From: Candidatus Peregrinibacteria bacterium
GTDB lineage: Bacteria > Patescibacteriota > Gracilibacteria > UBA1369 > LOWO2-01-FULL-3
Length of the DNA stretch: 64,000 nucleotides
Assembly: GCA_030688025.1 (NCBI GenBank)
Contig: JAUYJL010000010.1
Location: forward strand, 1 to 64,000
Direction of reading: 5' to 3'
The notes under the pieces are model-generated. The model was not told the DNA's origin. It made no database searches and saw only the letters and a program-made list of their open reading frames with translations. The translations under genes were made by a program, and so were the position numbers. The first letter of the stretch is position 1. Every line of letters starts with the position of its first letter. Positions 1 to 9,094 of this stretch are shown here, piece after piece.

Positions 1-253
1 CATTTATTACACGTCTGACTTGTTCTTCGCTCATTCCCGCTAACTTTTTTGCAAATTCGAAAATCGAAAAAAAGCCTTTCTTCTCGTATAATTTTCGTTT
101 AAAAACTTCCGGCAAAAGTCCCGCAAATCGTTGTCGCCAAAATCTTGTTCGTTCACCGTATTGTTTGCAGAGATTATAGAGATTTTCGTCCGGCATCAAC
201 GCGAGTTTTGTTTGCGCGATCACTGAGAAATTTGTATTTTTTTGATCATTCAT
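1..253 (-). CDS. HNH endonuclease-family protein, N-terminal part (runs off left edge)
   Basis: An open frame starts with ATG at 253 and runs leftwards past base 1 without a stop (84 codons visible). The visible part contains RFWRQRFAGLLPEVFKRKLY followed by a segment around IFEFAKKLAGMSEEQV. From memory this resembles the N-terminal region of CPR proteins annotated as HNH endonucleases, whose catalytic HNH part is C-terminal and would lie outside the window. The family call is therefore inference from the N-terminus only. The region upstream (254-1090) has no convincing intact gene and holds repeats. Confidence 0.55.
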   Translation of the reverse strand, partial: MNDQKNTNFSVIAQTKLALMPDENLYNLCKQYGERTRFWRQRFAGLLPEVFKRKLYEKKGFFSIFEFAKKLAGMSEEQVRRVIN

Positions 254-361
254 ATTGTAAGTTTTTAGAAGATATTTTGTGTCTAAATTTTAGCATCTGT
301 AAGCCAAAAATCAACTTTTTTGAGTAGCGAATTCTTAAAATGTGACGTATAATAAAACTCG

Positions 362-783
362 ATATTTTGGCTAACAGAAGCCGTGAAACGGCGTTGCGAA
401 GATGAAAAAATATTGCAAAATGCGCATCAATGAGTGGGGGATATTTTGGCCAACAGAAGCCGTGAAACGGCGTTGCGAAGATGAAGAAATATTGAGTAAC
501 ATGCGTAGAGAAAGTGGAGGTCGTGAAGTAGGCGGTAACAGGTTTTTCTTGGCTTAAGTAAGCGGAGGAAACGGCGTTGACAATACAGGGAATTATTACA
601 TGGAACGCGATGATGAAGTCCTCATTTGTTGCACGGTTTTTGGCTTAAGTAAGCGGAAAAACGGCGTTGCGAAGATCAAAAAATATTGCAAAACATGTAC
701 AGACGACCTGACTTTCCTATTTTCGAAAATAAATGAAGCATGAAGTGGATTTTTGGCCTAAGAAAACGGCGAATCGGGGATGT
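362..783. repeat. Degenerate tandem repeat array, 4-5 units of about 80-110 bp
   Basis: Units begin near 364, 444, 547, 638 and 750. The first two are almost identical over about 54 bp and share GCCGTGAAACGGC (a small hairpin) followed by GTTGCGAAGATGAA and AAATATTG; the fourth repeats the second half and the third and fifth are decayed. In one frame the conserved part reads roughly KNGVAKxKKYCKTC, which looks like the tail of a Cys-rich zinc-knuckle protein, but stops interrupt every long reading. The longest piece is a 47-codon ORF at 600-743. This is either a remnant of duplicated coding sequence or a family of structured units. It is not a CRISPR array. Confidence 0.6.
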
Positions 784-919
784 AAAATCAAAAACTTGGA
801 TTATTTACAGCTTTAGACCCCGAATTTGATACGCTACCCTGTAGGATATCTGAAAGGAAATGTTCTTCGTAGCGATTCTGTTTATTCAAAAATAGGGAAT
901 TGCAAACGTTAATTCCAGG

Positions 920-1022
920 AAAAGGTCTGAGTCATTTCTTAGGACGCATTGCGTTCAATTTAGGATAAACATAAGTGAAAAAGAAAAGAAGCTTAAGTCC
1001 TAAGAAATGACTCAGACCTTTT
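920..1022. repeat. 103-bp palindromic mini-element (MITE/REP-like), copy 1
   Basis: A perfect 25-bp inverted repeat (920-944 and 998-1022) encloses a 53-bp AT-rich core. The outer ends read AAAAGGTCTGAGTCA...TGACTCAGACCTTTT. The core contains TTCAATTTAG and an A-rich tract, both shared with a related element at 63130-63226. No transposase is encoded, so this is a non-autonomous element or extragenic palindrome. It abuts the rpmA promoter, and its right arm could also act as a transcriptional hairpin. Confidence 0.75.
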
Positions 1023-1025
1023 CTG

Positions 1026-1031
1026 TATAAT
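1026..1031 (+). promoter_or_regulatory. Probable -10 box of rpmA
   Basis: TATAAT lies 60 bp before the rpmA start and directly after the right arm of the 920-1022 palindrome. No clear -35 is visible at the usual distance because the palindrome occupies that position. Confidence 0.45.
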
Positions 1032-1090
1032 TTCGCTTGCATTTACCTAAAAAACCCTTTAAAATCACCCCGCAATTTAAGAAAAAAGAT

Positions 1091-1363
1091 ATGTCACATA
1101 AAAAAGCAGCAGGTTCCACTAAAAACGGCCGCGACTCGCGCGCCAAACGCCTGGGAGTGAAAGCATTCGGAGGAGAAGTGGTGAAAGCCGGAGCAATCAT
1201 TGTCCGCCAAAGAGGTACAAAATATTTCCCTGGAAAAGGCGCAGATATGGGGAAAGACCATACCATTTTCGCTTTAATCTCGGGACAAGTTACTTTCACT
1301 GAGAAAGCTCTGAAAAAATTCGACGGAAGAATTTACAAAGATAAGTTTGTAAACATACAATAG
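1091..1363 (+). CDS. rpmA: 50S ribosomal protein L27
   Basis: Ninety residues, normal for L27. It begins [16 protein letters not shown] and continues with the family signature region around [10 protein letters not shown] and [21 protein letters not shown]27 is a large-subunit protein whose N-terminus reaches towards the peptidyl transferase centre. A longer frame opens at a TTG (1037), but its extra residues do not look like L27, so the ATG at 1091 is chosen. No rplU is adjacent, unlike the usual rplU-rpmA pair. The next gene starts 19 bp downstream and is probably co-transcribed. Confidence 0.95.
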   Translation: MSHKKAAGSTKNGRDSRAKRLGVKAFGGEVVKAGAIIVRQRGTKYFPGKGADMGKDHTIFALISGQVTFTEKALKKFDGRIYKDKFVNIQ

Positions 1364-1382
1364 TTTTCCGCTAAAAAAATAA

Positions 1383-2117
1383 ATGGCTTTAGAAAATTTT
1401 TTAGGACTTGAAGGGGGAGAACCGATGTCAGAATCGGCTTTTGAAGCATTTAAAGAGCGCATGCAAGAGGCATGGGCTCAAATTGCGGCTATAAAAAAAG
1501 AGGAACAGAAGCAAAAACAAAAAGAGGACGATCTGTTAAAGATCCTCGTGGCTTTTGTGAAAAACAGCCAAAAAAACGATCTCACCCTATTAATAAGTCG
1601 CGCACTTGAGCAAAACATCCCCGCTGGATTCATTTTGGCGATGATAATGCTGGAAAACGATGAGCTAAAGGAGTTTATAGGCAATTTAAATTTCGGATTA
1701 AAAATGCCGAAAGAAGATGACCTGAATTCATCTTCTCGCGCATTGACTTTTTTCGGAGAAGACGACAAATCAATGCCTTTAAGAGCAAAAATCGCAATCG
1801 ACGCATGGATTAAAGGCATGATGTTTCAAGCGGAAGAATACCCACAAAAATTGATAAAATATTGTTACGACATTGAGATAAAAAATGAACAAGATGGCTT
1901 CGTAGACGAAGAAACAAAGCCGGAACCTCAAAAGACTGTAAAAAAAATATTAATCCAACTTTGCGCATTTGTTTTGCGTGACTATTTCGAAAGAATGAAA
2001 ATCGAAAACGATTTCGAAAGACTCAAAGACTTTTCAGAATTTATATTGAAAGGAATTTTCACAAGAACGGAAGAAAATATTGCTTTAAGAGCCTTTCTCG
2101 AAGGCAAAAAAGCTTAA
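1383..2117 (+). CDS. Hypothetical protein, 244 aa, soluble and helical
   Basis: I do not recognise this family. The protein is charged, with no signal peptide or membrane segment. Residues about 20-50 are rich in Lys, Gln and Glu and likely form a coiled coil; the rest looks helical. It starts 19 bp after rpmA and is probably co-transcribed with it. The stop codon overlaps the end of the convergent gene at 2114-2332 by 4 bp. Confidence 0.8.
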   Translation: MALENFLGLEGGEPMSESAFEAFKERMQEAWAQIAAIKKEEQKQKQKEDDLLKILVAFVKNSQKNDLTLLISRALEQNIPAGFILAMIMLENDELKEFIGNLNFGLKMPKEDDLNSSSRALTFFGEDDKSMPLRAKIAIDAWIKGMMFQAEEYPQKLIKYCYDIEIKNEQDGFVDEETKPEPQKTVKKILIQLCAFVLRDYFERMKIENDFERLKDFSEFILKGIFTRTEENIALRAFLEGKKA

Positions 2118-2332
2118 TCTCTGGAAAGTCCTTTCAGCTTCAATTCCTGCATAATTTCCTCTGAAGGTTTGTCGATAAACCCACTTTCACATAAATATTC
2201 GGCAATAGCTATCGCCTCCGGGCCATCGGCAGTCGCAACGCCAGATTGATGAATAATCGCCGCCACTTTCGAAATTTGCGCCGAATCAAGACCGTATTTC
2301 ACGCTCAAATCAATGAGTAATTTATTTTCCAT
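2114..2332 (-). CDS. Small hypothetical protein, 72 aa
   Basis: A short acidic protein with a UBA-like or helical-bundle feel (residues about 10-60), no Cys and no membrane segment. It is convergent with the preceding gene, the two stop regions overlapping by 4 bp. Support is that it fills the gap exactly and its composition is protein-like. No function can be assigned. Confidence 0.6.
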   Translation of the reverse strand: MENKLLIDLSVKYGLDSAQISKVAAIIHQSGVATADGPEAIAIAEYLCESGFIDKPSEEIMQELKLKGLSRD

Positions 2333-2395
2333 AAAGATTTATTAATACCAAAAAACATTCTAATCAATTCCTTCCGAAAATACACTTTCAAGCCC

Positions 2396-2424
2396 TTGCG
2401 AAAAAAGGCAAAAAATGCTACAAT
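2396..2424 (+). promoter_or_regulatory. Promoter for the 874-aa gene
   Basis: TTGCGA (2396-2401) and TACAAT (2419-2424) are separated by 17 bp. The gene starts 32 bp further on after an A-rich stretch with no Shine-Dalgarno sequence. Confidence 0.55.
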
Positions 2425-2456
2425 ATAGCTGAATCTAAAAATAAAAACAAAAAAAT

Positions 2457-5081
2457 ATGGCAAATTCATCATTTGAAACAGGCGGAAAACTTAGTGACTA
2501 TGGAGTCGAAAGTAAAATAAATGCCATCAGGTACGACGGCAACGAATTCATGAAAATGGCTTCATCAGAACTTATGGCCAATAGAGGATATTCGCTTATT
2601 AAAGGCGAAATATTCAGAAAAGTAGATGCAAGTAGAGAGAAAGTCACACAAGAAAAAGTAAATGAATATTTCGATGGATTGGGAGGAGACGATTTTGCAA
2701 AAGATGTTTTTCAAAAAGGAAAGGAATCCTTGCTCAAAGACGCAAAGGAAGCCAACAATGATCCTGAAGCATATTGGAAAAAATATGCAAAAGCTTACGA
2801 TGCAAGAAAAGGTAAAAATTTGACAGCAGAAGAAGATAAAGAAGACACTAGGATAACTGAAATTTTAGTAAAAAAAGGGTTAATTTCTCTCTCTCAACTA
2901 TCTCTCAAAGATGCGATAGCCAACGGCATTTATCCAAAATTTGATGCAAAAGCGGCGACACTAAGAGGATTAAAAATCTGGGATACACAAGACAAAAAAG
3001 TCAGAATAAAAGCGTTAAAGAAAAGCGCGGCAACATCAGGCGCGGTCAGCCGTCGTACGACTCTTCAAGAAAGAGTTTCCAAATATAATAACCCTCTTCA
3101 TAAAGCGGAATATGCACTTGGTAGCGGAAAAATGTCACCTGAATACGCATCAACAACACCAAAATTAGATACAACTCTCGAATACAGGGCAACAGGCAGC
3201 GCAAGTACGGCTACATGGAATCCAGATGTAATCAGACCAGAATCGGAATGGAGAGGAAGATGGCAAACCCGAGCCAAGCAATATAATGCCCTATATTTCA
3301 GCGGGCGCTTATATAATGAATTTCCTGGAGCTATAGAATCCAGCGATAAAGTATTGGGAGCTATAGACGCAATTGACAGACTTGACATAGGAGCAAAAGA
3401 TTCCTCTGCCTTTAATGCTGAAGAATTTAAGACAAAAATTGATAAGCTTTTTGGAAAAGACATAATTTACGGAGCACATGGAGTTTTAAATATGCTCCTT
3501 GCCCTTGAACGTGCAAGCGAAGAGGTCGCAAAGCATAGCGGAGAAACAAAAATACTTTATAATCTAAAAATAGGAAAAGGAAAAAGTGCAAAACATCGTT
3601 TTTCAAGACTCGATACAAAAGCTCTACAAAAAGGTGAAGTGAAAGATGCAAAAGACCAAAAAGGTGTGAAGCAAGTTGGAGTGGAGCAAAAAGAATCCAT
3701 AAAAGTTGCCTTAATCGACAGCTTCGAACAAGGATTCGATAAGATCATGCCGGATATTCAAGGAAGAACTGGTGTAGCTCTCTCAAAAGTTGCAGGAAAG
3801 TTGCCGGGCGGTATTAAATTCGTAGATTGTTTTGGGACATACAAAGCAGTGAAAAATCAGAAACTACTACGTGTGATAGCGTGGGAAGGAGGACTTCGCA
3901 TGGAATCAAAACAGTACGCAACAGTGGAAGACGCTTTGGTCGCCGCACAAGCAATAATACCTAAAAAAGCGGAAAAATTTCAAAATGGCCAAGATGTTCA
4001 ATCAACAATGGAAGAATCGGACAGAAAACTCGCCGCAAAAGAAAAATGGATCACAAGTTTTGACACATTTATAGATACAAATAAAAATGATTTAATCCAA
4101 GCAGGGATAACAGTAGTGAAAGAATTAAATAACACATTTAGCTTCGGACTTCCGGATGCGAAAAAAACTTATGATTATAAAATTACAGTGGGAAGCAATA
4201 ATATCTTCTTCGTTATTCCTGAGCCTGAGGAAGGAAAAATGGATTTATGGGCACGTGTTGTAAACAGAGAAGTCAAAACAACGATAAAATCTATCGCAAA
4301 AATAGATGTTGACTTCAAAAATCCAAAGAAATTCATAGCTGACATATTAGCTGCTAATGAAAAACTTAAGGAGATGGAAAAAGATGAAGAACAAAAACCG
4401 GCAGTAGAATCCCCAAAAGCCAAACCGGCACCAAAATCAAAGGAAGAAACTGTTCAAAGGATCCAAGAAATCGAAAAATCGCAGAAGAATAACGATAGGA
4501 TATTAACGAAACTCAAATATGACGCAGATGAACTTGCCAAAGGAGCGGACACTCCTGAAAGAAAAGCAAAAATGGCTGAAGTTCAAAAAAGAATAGCCGA
4601 AGTGAGAAACGACCACGGTAAGCTAAACGCAGAATTAATCGCTCTAAAACAGCGCGTTGTACAATGGGAGGAACAACCTCTAGCACCTGAAGATAAATTA
4701 ATCCAAAAGAAGGACAAACCGGCACCGGTAACTAAGTCGCCGGTCGCTCCTGAAAAACCAAAAGTGTTTACAGAAGCATTCAGTGCCGAAAAGCCAAAAG
4801 ATATGAATGTGGCTGTCCAACAGCTTCAGGAGATATACAATGCGCTCGACAAACTTTTCCCTAAAAAAGGTCAAGCAGAAGATGGAGTATGGGGATCAAC
4901 CATTACCCCAGGGCAAGCAACTTCTGCTTTCAGGTTGACTGTAAAAGGAAAAACCTATCCAATATCAGTAAAATTATCAGACTCAAACGAAATTGAATTC
5001 GTAATAGGCGGGAAGGATGCATATTCAACAAGGCCAACTCAAAAAGAATTGGCAAAGCATATTGAGACAATTCTAAAATAA
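2457..5081 (+). CDS. Large hypothetical protein, 874 aa, with coiled-coil region
   Basis: I do not recognise a known family. There is no signal peptide or membrane segment. Residues about 1-640 are mixed alpha/beta and Lys-rich; about 640-745 form a strongly charged, predicted coiled-coil stretch (many Glu/Lys, motifs such as PAPKSKEETVQRIQEIEKSQ); about 780-874 form a separate C-terminal domain rich in beta-type residues. The C-terminus weakly recalls peptidoglycan-binding modules (DGVWGSTI near residue 810), but the match is too poor to call. It has its own promoter at 2396-2424. The next large gene begins 53 bp downstream, so the two may form one transcript. Confidence 0.8.
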   Translation: MANSSFETGGKLSDYGVESKINAIRYDGNEFMKMASSELMANRGYSLIKGEIFRKVDASREKVTQEKVNEYFDGLGGDDFAKDVFQKGKESLLKDAKEANNDPEAYWKKYAKAYDARKGKNLTAEEDKEDTRITEILVKKGLISLSQLSLKDAIANGIYPKFDAKAATLRGLKIWDTQDKKVRIKALKKSAATSGAVSRRTTLQERVSKYNNPLHKAEYALGSGKMSPEYASTTPKLDTTLEYRATGSASTATWNPDVIRPESEWRGRWQTRAKQYNALYFSGRLYNEFPGAIESSDKVLGAIDAIDRLDIGAKDSSAFNAEEFKTKIDKLFGKDIIYGAHGVLNMLLALERASEEVAKHSGETKILYNLKIGKGKSAKHRFSRLDTKALQKGEVKDAKDQKGVKQVGVEQKESIKVALIDSFEQGFDKIMPDIQGRTGVALSKVAGKLPGGIKFVDCFGTYKAVKNQKLLRVIAWEGGLRMESKQYATVEDALVAAQAIIPKKAEKFQNGQDVQSTMEESDRKLAAKEKWITSFDTFIDTNKNDLIQAGITVVKELNNTFSFGLPDAKKTYDYKITVGSNNIFFVIPEPEEGKMDLWARVVNREVKTTIKSIAKIDVDFKNPKKFIADILAANEKLKEMEKDEEQKPAVESPKAKPAPKSKEETVQRIQEIEKSQKNNDRILTKLKYDADELAKGADTPERKAKMAEVQKRIAEVRNDHGKLNAELIALKQRVVQWEEQPLAPEDKLIQKKDKPAPVTKSPVAPEKPKVFTEAFSAEKPKDMNVAVQQLQEIYNALDKLFPKKGQAEDGVWGSTITPGQATSAFRLTVKGKTYPISVKLSDSNEIEFVIGGKDAYSTRPTQKELAKHIETILK

Positions 5082-5134
5082 ATTTTACATTCCCTCATAC
5101 ATTGTGGTAAAAAGAACTCCACAAACAATTTTGT

Positions 5135-7669
5135 ATGGGCGGAAAATTATTACAATCGGACAACCCCGGTCACATTTCAGATAATTCTTTGGGGCGGATT
5201 GAAGGAAAGCTAGAAGGGGAAGAAAGCAAAGTCGCGCAAAAAGCTCTACGCATATTAAGGGAATTTTCAACAGAAAAGATAAAAGACTTCCATGAGGTAT
5301 GGCAAGTAATGGCGGCGATAAGGCATCTTGTTTACGATCTTGGGCTTAGAGGTGGCCCAAGAACAATAGAGCACATTGCGAGAACTACAGCAATAACGCA
5401 ACAAAGAGAAGAAGGCATACAGAACCCACAAGCAGAAGAAAACGGGGAACAATTCGCCGAAAGAATGAGAAGAATACGCACACACACTTCACTCAAAGCG
5501 CTCGCGGCACTAAGCGGAGCGGAAGTGGATAAACGACTCGGCATGATTAGAGCTCGGTTCAAAAAACCGGATTTAGAACACAGTGGTGCGCAAAAATATT
5601 TGGATTTGGAAGGTAAAAAAATGAGAAGAGCTATCACGGATAGAGTCCCGATAGACGAACTTCTCGACATAGTAAGATTAGCCGAAGAAAGCCATTCTGA
5701 CCCGGAAACTCAAAATTTGGTATCACTTGCAAGAGGAATGGCCATTGAATTCCTTATCAGAAATCTTGTAACGGCAAGTCCGGATCTTATAAAAAAAGCC
5801 AGCAGATTTTTTACGGCAAAATACATAGATGCAGTCTTGGATCAAATGCCGGATAGCCTTGCAGACGGAAGAATTGGAGGAAAATCGGCGGGAGTGCTTT
5901 TGGCGTACGCGGCATTGGAAGAAGAAACTTCGGAATTCGATGCGGAATTTGCAAAAACCAATGGACGCGAACGAGATCCTAAGGCCTTTTTCAAAGAAAT
6001 GAGGGCTGGAATAGAATTTGCAGAAAACAACTCAAGATTTATAGGTTCGAAAATTTTCGAACAGGTTATCGACTCAAATGAAGAACTTGCAGATTCCACT
6101 ACCATAAAGAGATACTACATAGACGGAAAAGAAGTTCCAGAAGGCCTTCACGAAAAAGTGCAAGGAAATATGCTTACAGCCAAATTTCCAGATCACATAG
6201 AGCGCCAGCTTTGGATTTTATTCAAAGATCTTCACGGGAAACCGATTATCGTAAGGTCGTCCAGCGAGCTCGAAGACAGAGTCGGAGCCTCATTCGCAGG
6301 AAAATACGAAAGTGTGGAATTGGCAAATTCCAGCGAAGACGAAAAAGGCGATTTTGAAAAATTCAAGAAAGCTGTTCTGCAGGTTTATGCCTCAGTATTT
6401 TCACGAGATGTAATGGAGTACAGAGGCGAACACAATTTATTGATAGAAGACGAAGAAATGGGAGTTTTGATACAGGAATTAAATGGAAATAAACACGGAA
6501 GTTATATTTATCCGGACTTTGCAATAGTGGCGATGTCTCACGCTACGCAGTCGGTGGGGCATAATCCGAAAAGAGGAGCGATGACCGTAGTCGCCGGACT
6601 TGGAGAACAAGCCGTCACGGAAGGTGGACGATACGTCATGTTGGACAAGCCGAGAGCGAACAATGGAATAGAAAAACCACAAGGAAAAATGACAGTGATA
6701 AGTATAAAAGACCAAGAGAAAAAAAGAGTTTCCCCAGCCCAACTTCGTGAGGCAAACAGCCTTTCTCCCAAGATTAAAGCCTACGGAATGGAAGGTCAAC
6801 ACGAAAAATGGCAAAGACTCACATGCAAAGGAGTAACAGAATATACGGAAATCCCAACAATGATAGAATACATTATTCAAAAATTGAAACACCAACTTGG
6901 ATATGACGTTGATTGTGAATTTACCGTTCAGTACAACGGAAAGACTCAAAAATGGGATCTAAAATTGGTGCAATGTCGTCCGCAAAATATTCCGGAAAAC
7001 ATGAAGCCATCAAGGATGCCGGAAAGTGTTAAAAAAGAAAGAGTTGTTCTCGAGCACATGGAAGCCATGAACGCAACTTCATGCAAAAATATTACGCATC
7101 TCTTGTACATTGATCCGGAAATATTCAGTAAACTTCCTGCGCAACATCGTTACGGAGTTAGTGCTTATGTAAATCAGGTAAATAAATTATTCGCGAAAGG
7201 GAAATATTTGATTTTGACGCCACTAAGATGGGGATCACAGGAGGAAGCCTCCGGATTGAGAGCTAGTTTTGCAGACTTCTCTCATGCGGCAGGATATATG
7301 GAAATTTTTGATAAAGGAGATATATCATGTTCATGGGGAACTCATTTCCTACAAGACACGATGGATGCGCAAATGGCAACCGGCGCATTCGAAGGGGCGG
7401 GAGTAAATTACGATTTCCTAAGAAATGCTCCTCACTCACAAAGTGTCGAAACCAAGCAATGTCCGCAAGACGTCCCTGAAGTACCAGAAGTCCTACGGCC
7501 ATTTATAAAAATAATCGATATAAATAGTGCCTACGGAGAGGAGGGGGAAGAGTCAAAAGGCAAATGGGTCGCACACATTGCACAAGACAATACCGGCACG
7601 GGGGACGAAAGACCTTCCCACGTCTACATCGCGAAAGAAAACCAAGACCTTCCGGTGGAGGTAGAATAA
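5135..7669 (+). CDS. PEP/pyruvate-binding domain protein (PEP synthase/PPDK N-terminal-like), 844 aa
   Basis: Around residues 365-395 there is KPIIVRSSSELEDRVGASFA, the hallmark ATP-grasp segment of the PEP/pyruvate-binding domain of PEP synthase and pyruvate phosphate dikinase. The domain probably spans about 290-620. The phosphohistidine swivel domain and the C-terminal PEP-utilising barrel are not recognisable, so the complete PEP synthase reaction is unlikely. The first 290 residues and the last 220 are unfamiliar. A stand-alone phosphotransfer role is inference. It follows the 874-aa gene by 53 bp on the same strand. Confidence 0.75.
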   Translation: MGGKLLQSDNPGHISDNSLGRIEGKLEGEESKVAQKALRILREFSTEKIKDFHEVWQVMAAIRHLVYDLGLRGGPRTIEHIARTTAITQQREEGIQNPQAEENGEQFAERMRRIRTHTSLKALAALSGAEVDKRLGMIRARFKKPDLEHSGAQKYLDLEGKKMRRAITDRVPIDELLDIVRLAEESHSDPETQNLVSLARGMAIEFLIRNLVTASPDLIKKASRFFTAKYIDAVLDQMPDSLADGRIGGKSAGVLLAYAALEEETSEFDAEFAKTNGRERDPKAFFKEMRAGIEFAENNSRFIGSKIFEQVIDSNEELADSTTIKRYYIDGKEVPEGLHEKVQGNMLTAKFPDHIERQLWILFKDLHGKPIIVRSSSELEDRVGASFAGKYESVELANSSEDEKGDFEKFKKAVLQVYASVFSRDVMEYRGEHNLLIEDEEMGVLIQELNGNKHGSYIYPDFAIVAMSHATQSVGHNPKRGAMTVVAGLGEQAVTEGGRYVMLDKPRANNGIEKPQGKMTVISIKDQEKKRVSPAQLREANSLSPKIKAYGMEGQHEKWQRLTCKGVTEYTEIPTMIEYIIQKLKHQLGYDVDCEFTVQYNGKTQKWDLKLVQCRPQNIPENMKPSRMPESVKKERVVLEHMEAMNATSCKNITHLLYIDPEIFSKLPAQHRYGVSAYVNQVNKLFAKGKYLILTPLRWGSQEEASGLRASFADFSHAAGYMEIFDKGDISCSWGTHFLQDTMDAQMATGAFEGAGVNYDFLRNAPHSQSVETKQCPQDVPEVPEVLRPFIKIIDINSAYGEEGEESKGKWVAHIAQDNTGTGDERPSHVYIAKENQDLPVEVE

Positions 7670-7733
7670 TTCCGACTGGTCTTGAAAATATAAAAGGGTT
7701 AAAATCTTTACAAGTATTTTCTATATACCTTTT

Positions 7734-9080
7734 ATGTCAAAGGGAGTTCAATATTACGTCCAAGAAGCAAACGAGGCTCAAAAACGAGTAACGGAATATA
7801 GGCAAACGGTAAAATCTTGGAAATTCGACACAATCGCAGTGCACGGGATGTATTCATTGGAAGAGACATTAGCGAATCAAGGCTCAATCGCGGAGCCTAT
7901 TTTTGTTTCAACATCTCAGGCTTATAGAGATTCAGACGAAATGGAAGCCGGACTTTCTTATCAAATGCCAACTTGGGCATATTCACGAATTCATAATCCT
8001 ACGGTTTACTACCTCGAAGAAACTTTGGCGCTTCTCGAAACATATAGCACAGATTTAGACGCCTCAGCGTTATGCACTTCTTCCGGAATGTCGGCAATAA
8101 AACAAGCAATCGAACCATTTCTAGAAAAAAAAGACGACAAACCGATAAATTTCGTCACACCTTCACAAATCTATGGCGGAACATATCAGCTTTTTAACGT
8201 AAGGATGCCGGAAAGAGGAGCTGTCCCACACTGGGTCGAAGATCCATCCGACATCGAGACATGGAAGGATCAGATCGACGAAAACACTCGGTTTTTGTAC
8301 GCTGAAATGCCGACAAATCCACAACAAAGTTGTTTTGATATTGAAGAAGTGGCAAAGTTGGCACACGAACATGGAATTCCACTGATAGTGGATTCAACAA
8401 TCTCAACTCCCGCGCTCTTAAGGCCAATTCAATTTGGCGCGGATATAGTCGGGCATTCTCTTACAAAAACGATTGGCTCAAGTGGCAGCGCAATTGGCGG
8501 CGCAATCATCGCACGCCATAATTTAACCAGCAAACACCTCACAGACGAACAAAAAGGAAATTATGCAGTTTGGCTCAAGCTTTTGCCGTTTCGTGACAGT
8601 GGCCCATGCATGTCGCCGTATAGCGCATATGTTTTTTTAAACGAAATAAAAACGCTTCGAATAAGGATGAAACATTATTCGGAAAATGCGATGGAAGTGG
8701 TGAGGTTTTTGAAAAATCATCCGAAAATTGAAAAAATTGATTATCTTGGTGTGGAAGATCACAAGAACCACAATCTTGCGAAAAAATATATGAAACTTGT
8801 GGATTCGGATACGCCTATGTTTGGACATTTGATGTCTATTTATATAAAAGGGGACTCATCAAACACTCGCGCGTTTTTCGACAAACTAAATCTTTTCCGC
8901 CGCGCCACAGACCTAGGTCGCACAAAATCAATCGCAACAATCTGCGCAATATCCACACATCTACAGCAAGGAGAAGAGGGGCAAAAGAAGGCCGGAATTC
9001 CTCAAAATCTAGTCCGTCTCTGCATCGGAGGTGAAGATTCACAGGACATAATCAACGACCTCAAGCAAGCTTTGGAATAG
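7734..9080 (+). CDS. Cys/Met metabolism PLP-dependent enzyme (cystathionine gamma-synthase/lyase family)
   Basis: 448 residues with the family pattern: a Tyr/Arg region near residues 80-90 (WAYSRIHNPT), SSGMSAI around residue 122, and the PLP lysine in HSLTKTIGSSGSAIGG (Lys about residue 245). Members catalyse gamma-replacement or elimination on homoserine or methionine derivatives, in the cytosol and usually as tetramers. The sequence alone does not separate O-acetylhomoserine sulfhydrylase, cystathionine gamma-synthase and methionine gamma-lyase. The N-terminal extension of about 35 residues is longer than usual. No other sulfur-metabolism gene is nearby. Confidence 0.88.
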   Translation: MSKGVQYYVQEANEAQKRVTEYRQTVKSWKFDTIAVHGMYSLEETLANQGSIAEPIFVSTSQAYRDSDEMEAGLSYQMPTWAYSRIHNPTVYYLEETLALLETYSTDLDASALCTSSGMSAIKQAIEPFLEKKDDKPINFVTPSQIYGGTYQLFNVRMPERGAVPHWVEDPSDIETWKDQIDENTRFLYAEMPTNPQQSCFDIEEVAKLAHEHGIPLIVDSTISTPALLRPIQFGADIVGHSLTKTIGSSGSAIGGAIIARHNLTSKHLTDEQKGNYAVWLKLLPFRDSGPCMSPYSAYVFLNEIKTLRIRMKHYSENAMEVVRFLKNHPKIEKIDYLGVEDHKNHNLAKKYMKLVDSDTPMFGHLMSIYIKGDSSNTRAFFDKLNLFRRATDLGRTKSIATICAISTHLQQGEEGQKKAGIPQNLVRLCIGGEDSQDIINDLKQALE

Positions 9081-9094
9081 TAACATTTTCTTTA

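Noticed and set aside
362-783. CRISPR array
   Set aside because: Units are 80-110 bp apart and degenerate along their length, without constant repeats and unique spacers of equal size, and no cas genes are near.
6479-6949. 156-codon minus-strand ORF inside the PEP/pyruvate-binding gene
   Set aside because: Antisense to the conserved domain, with Phe/Ser/Cys-rich composition typical of a shadow frame.
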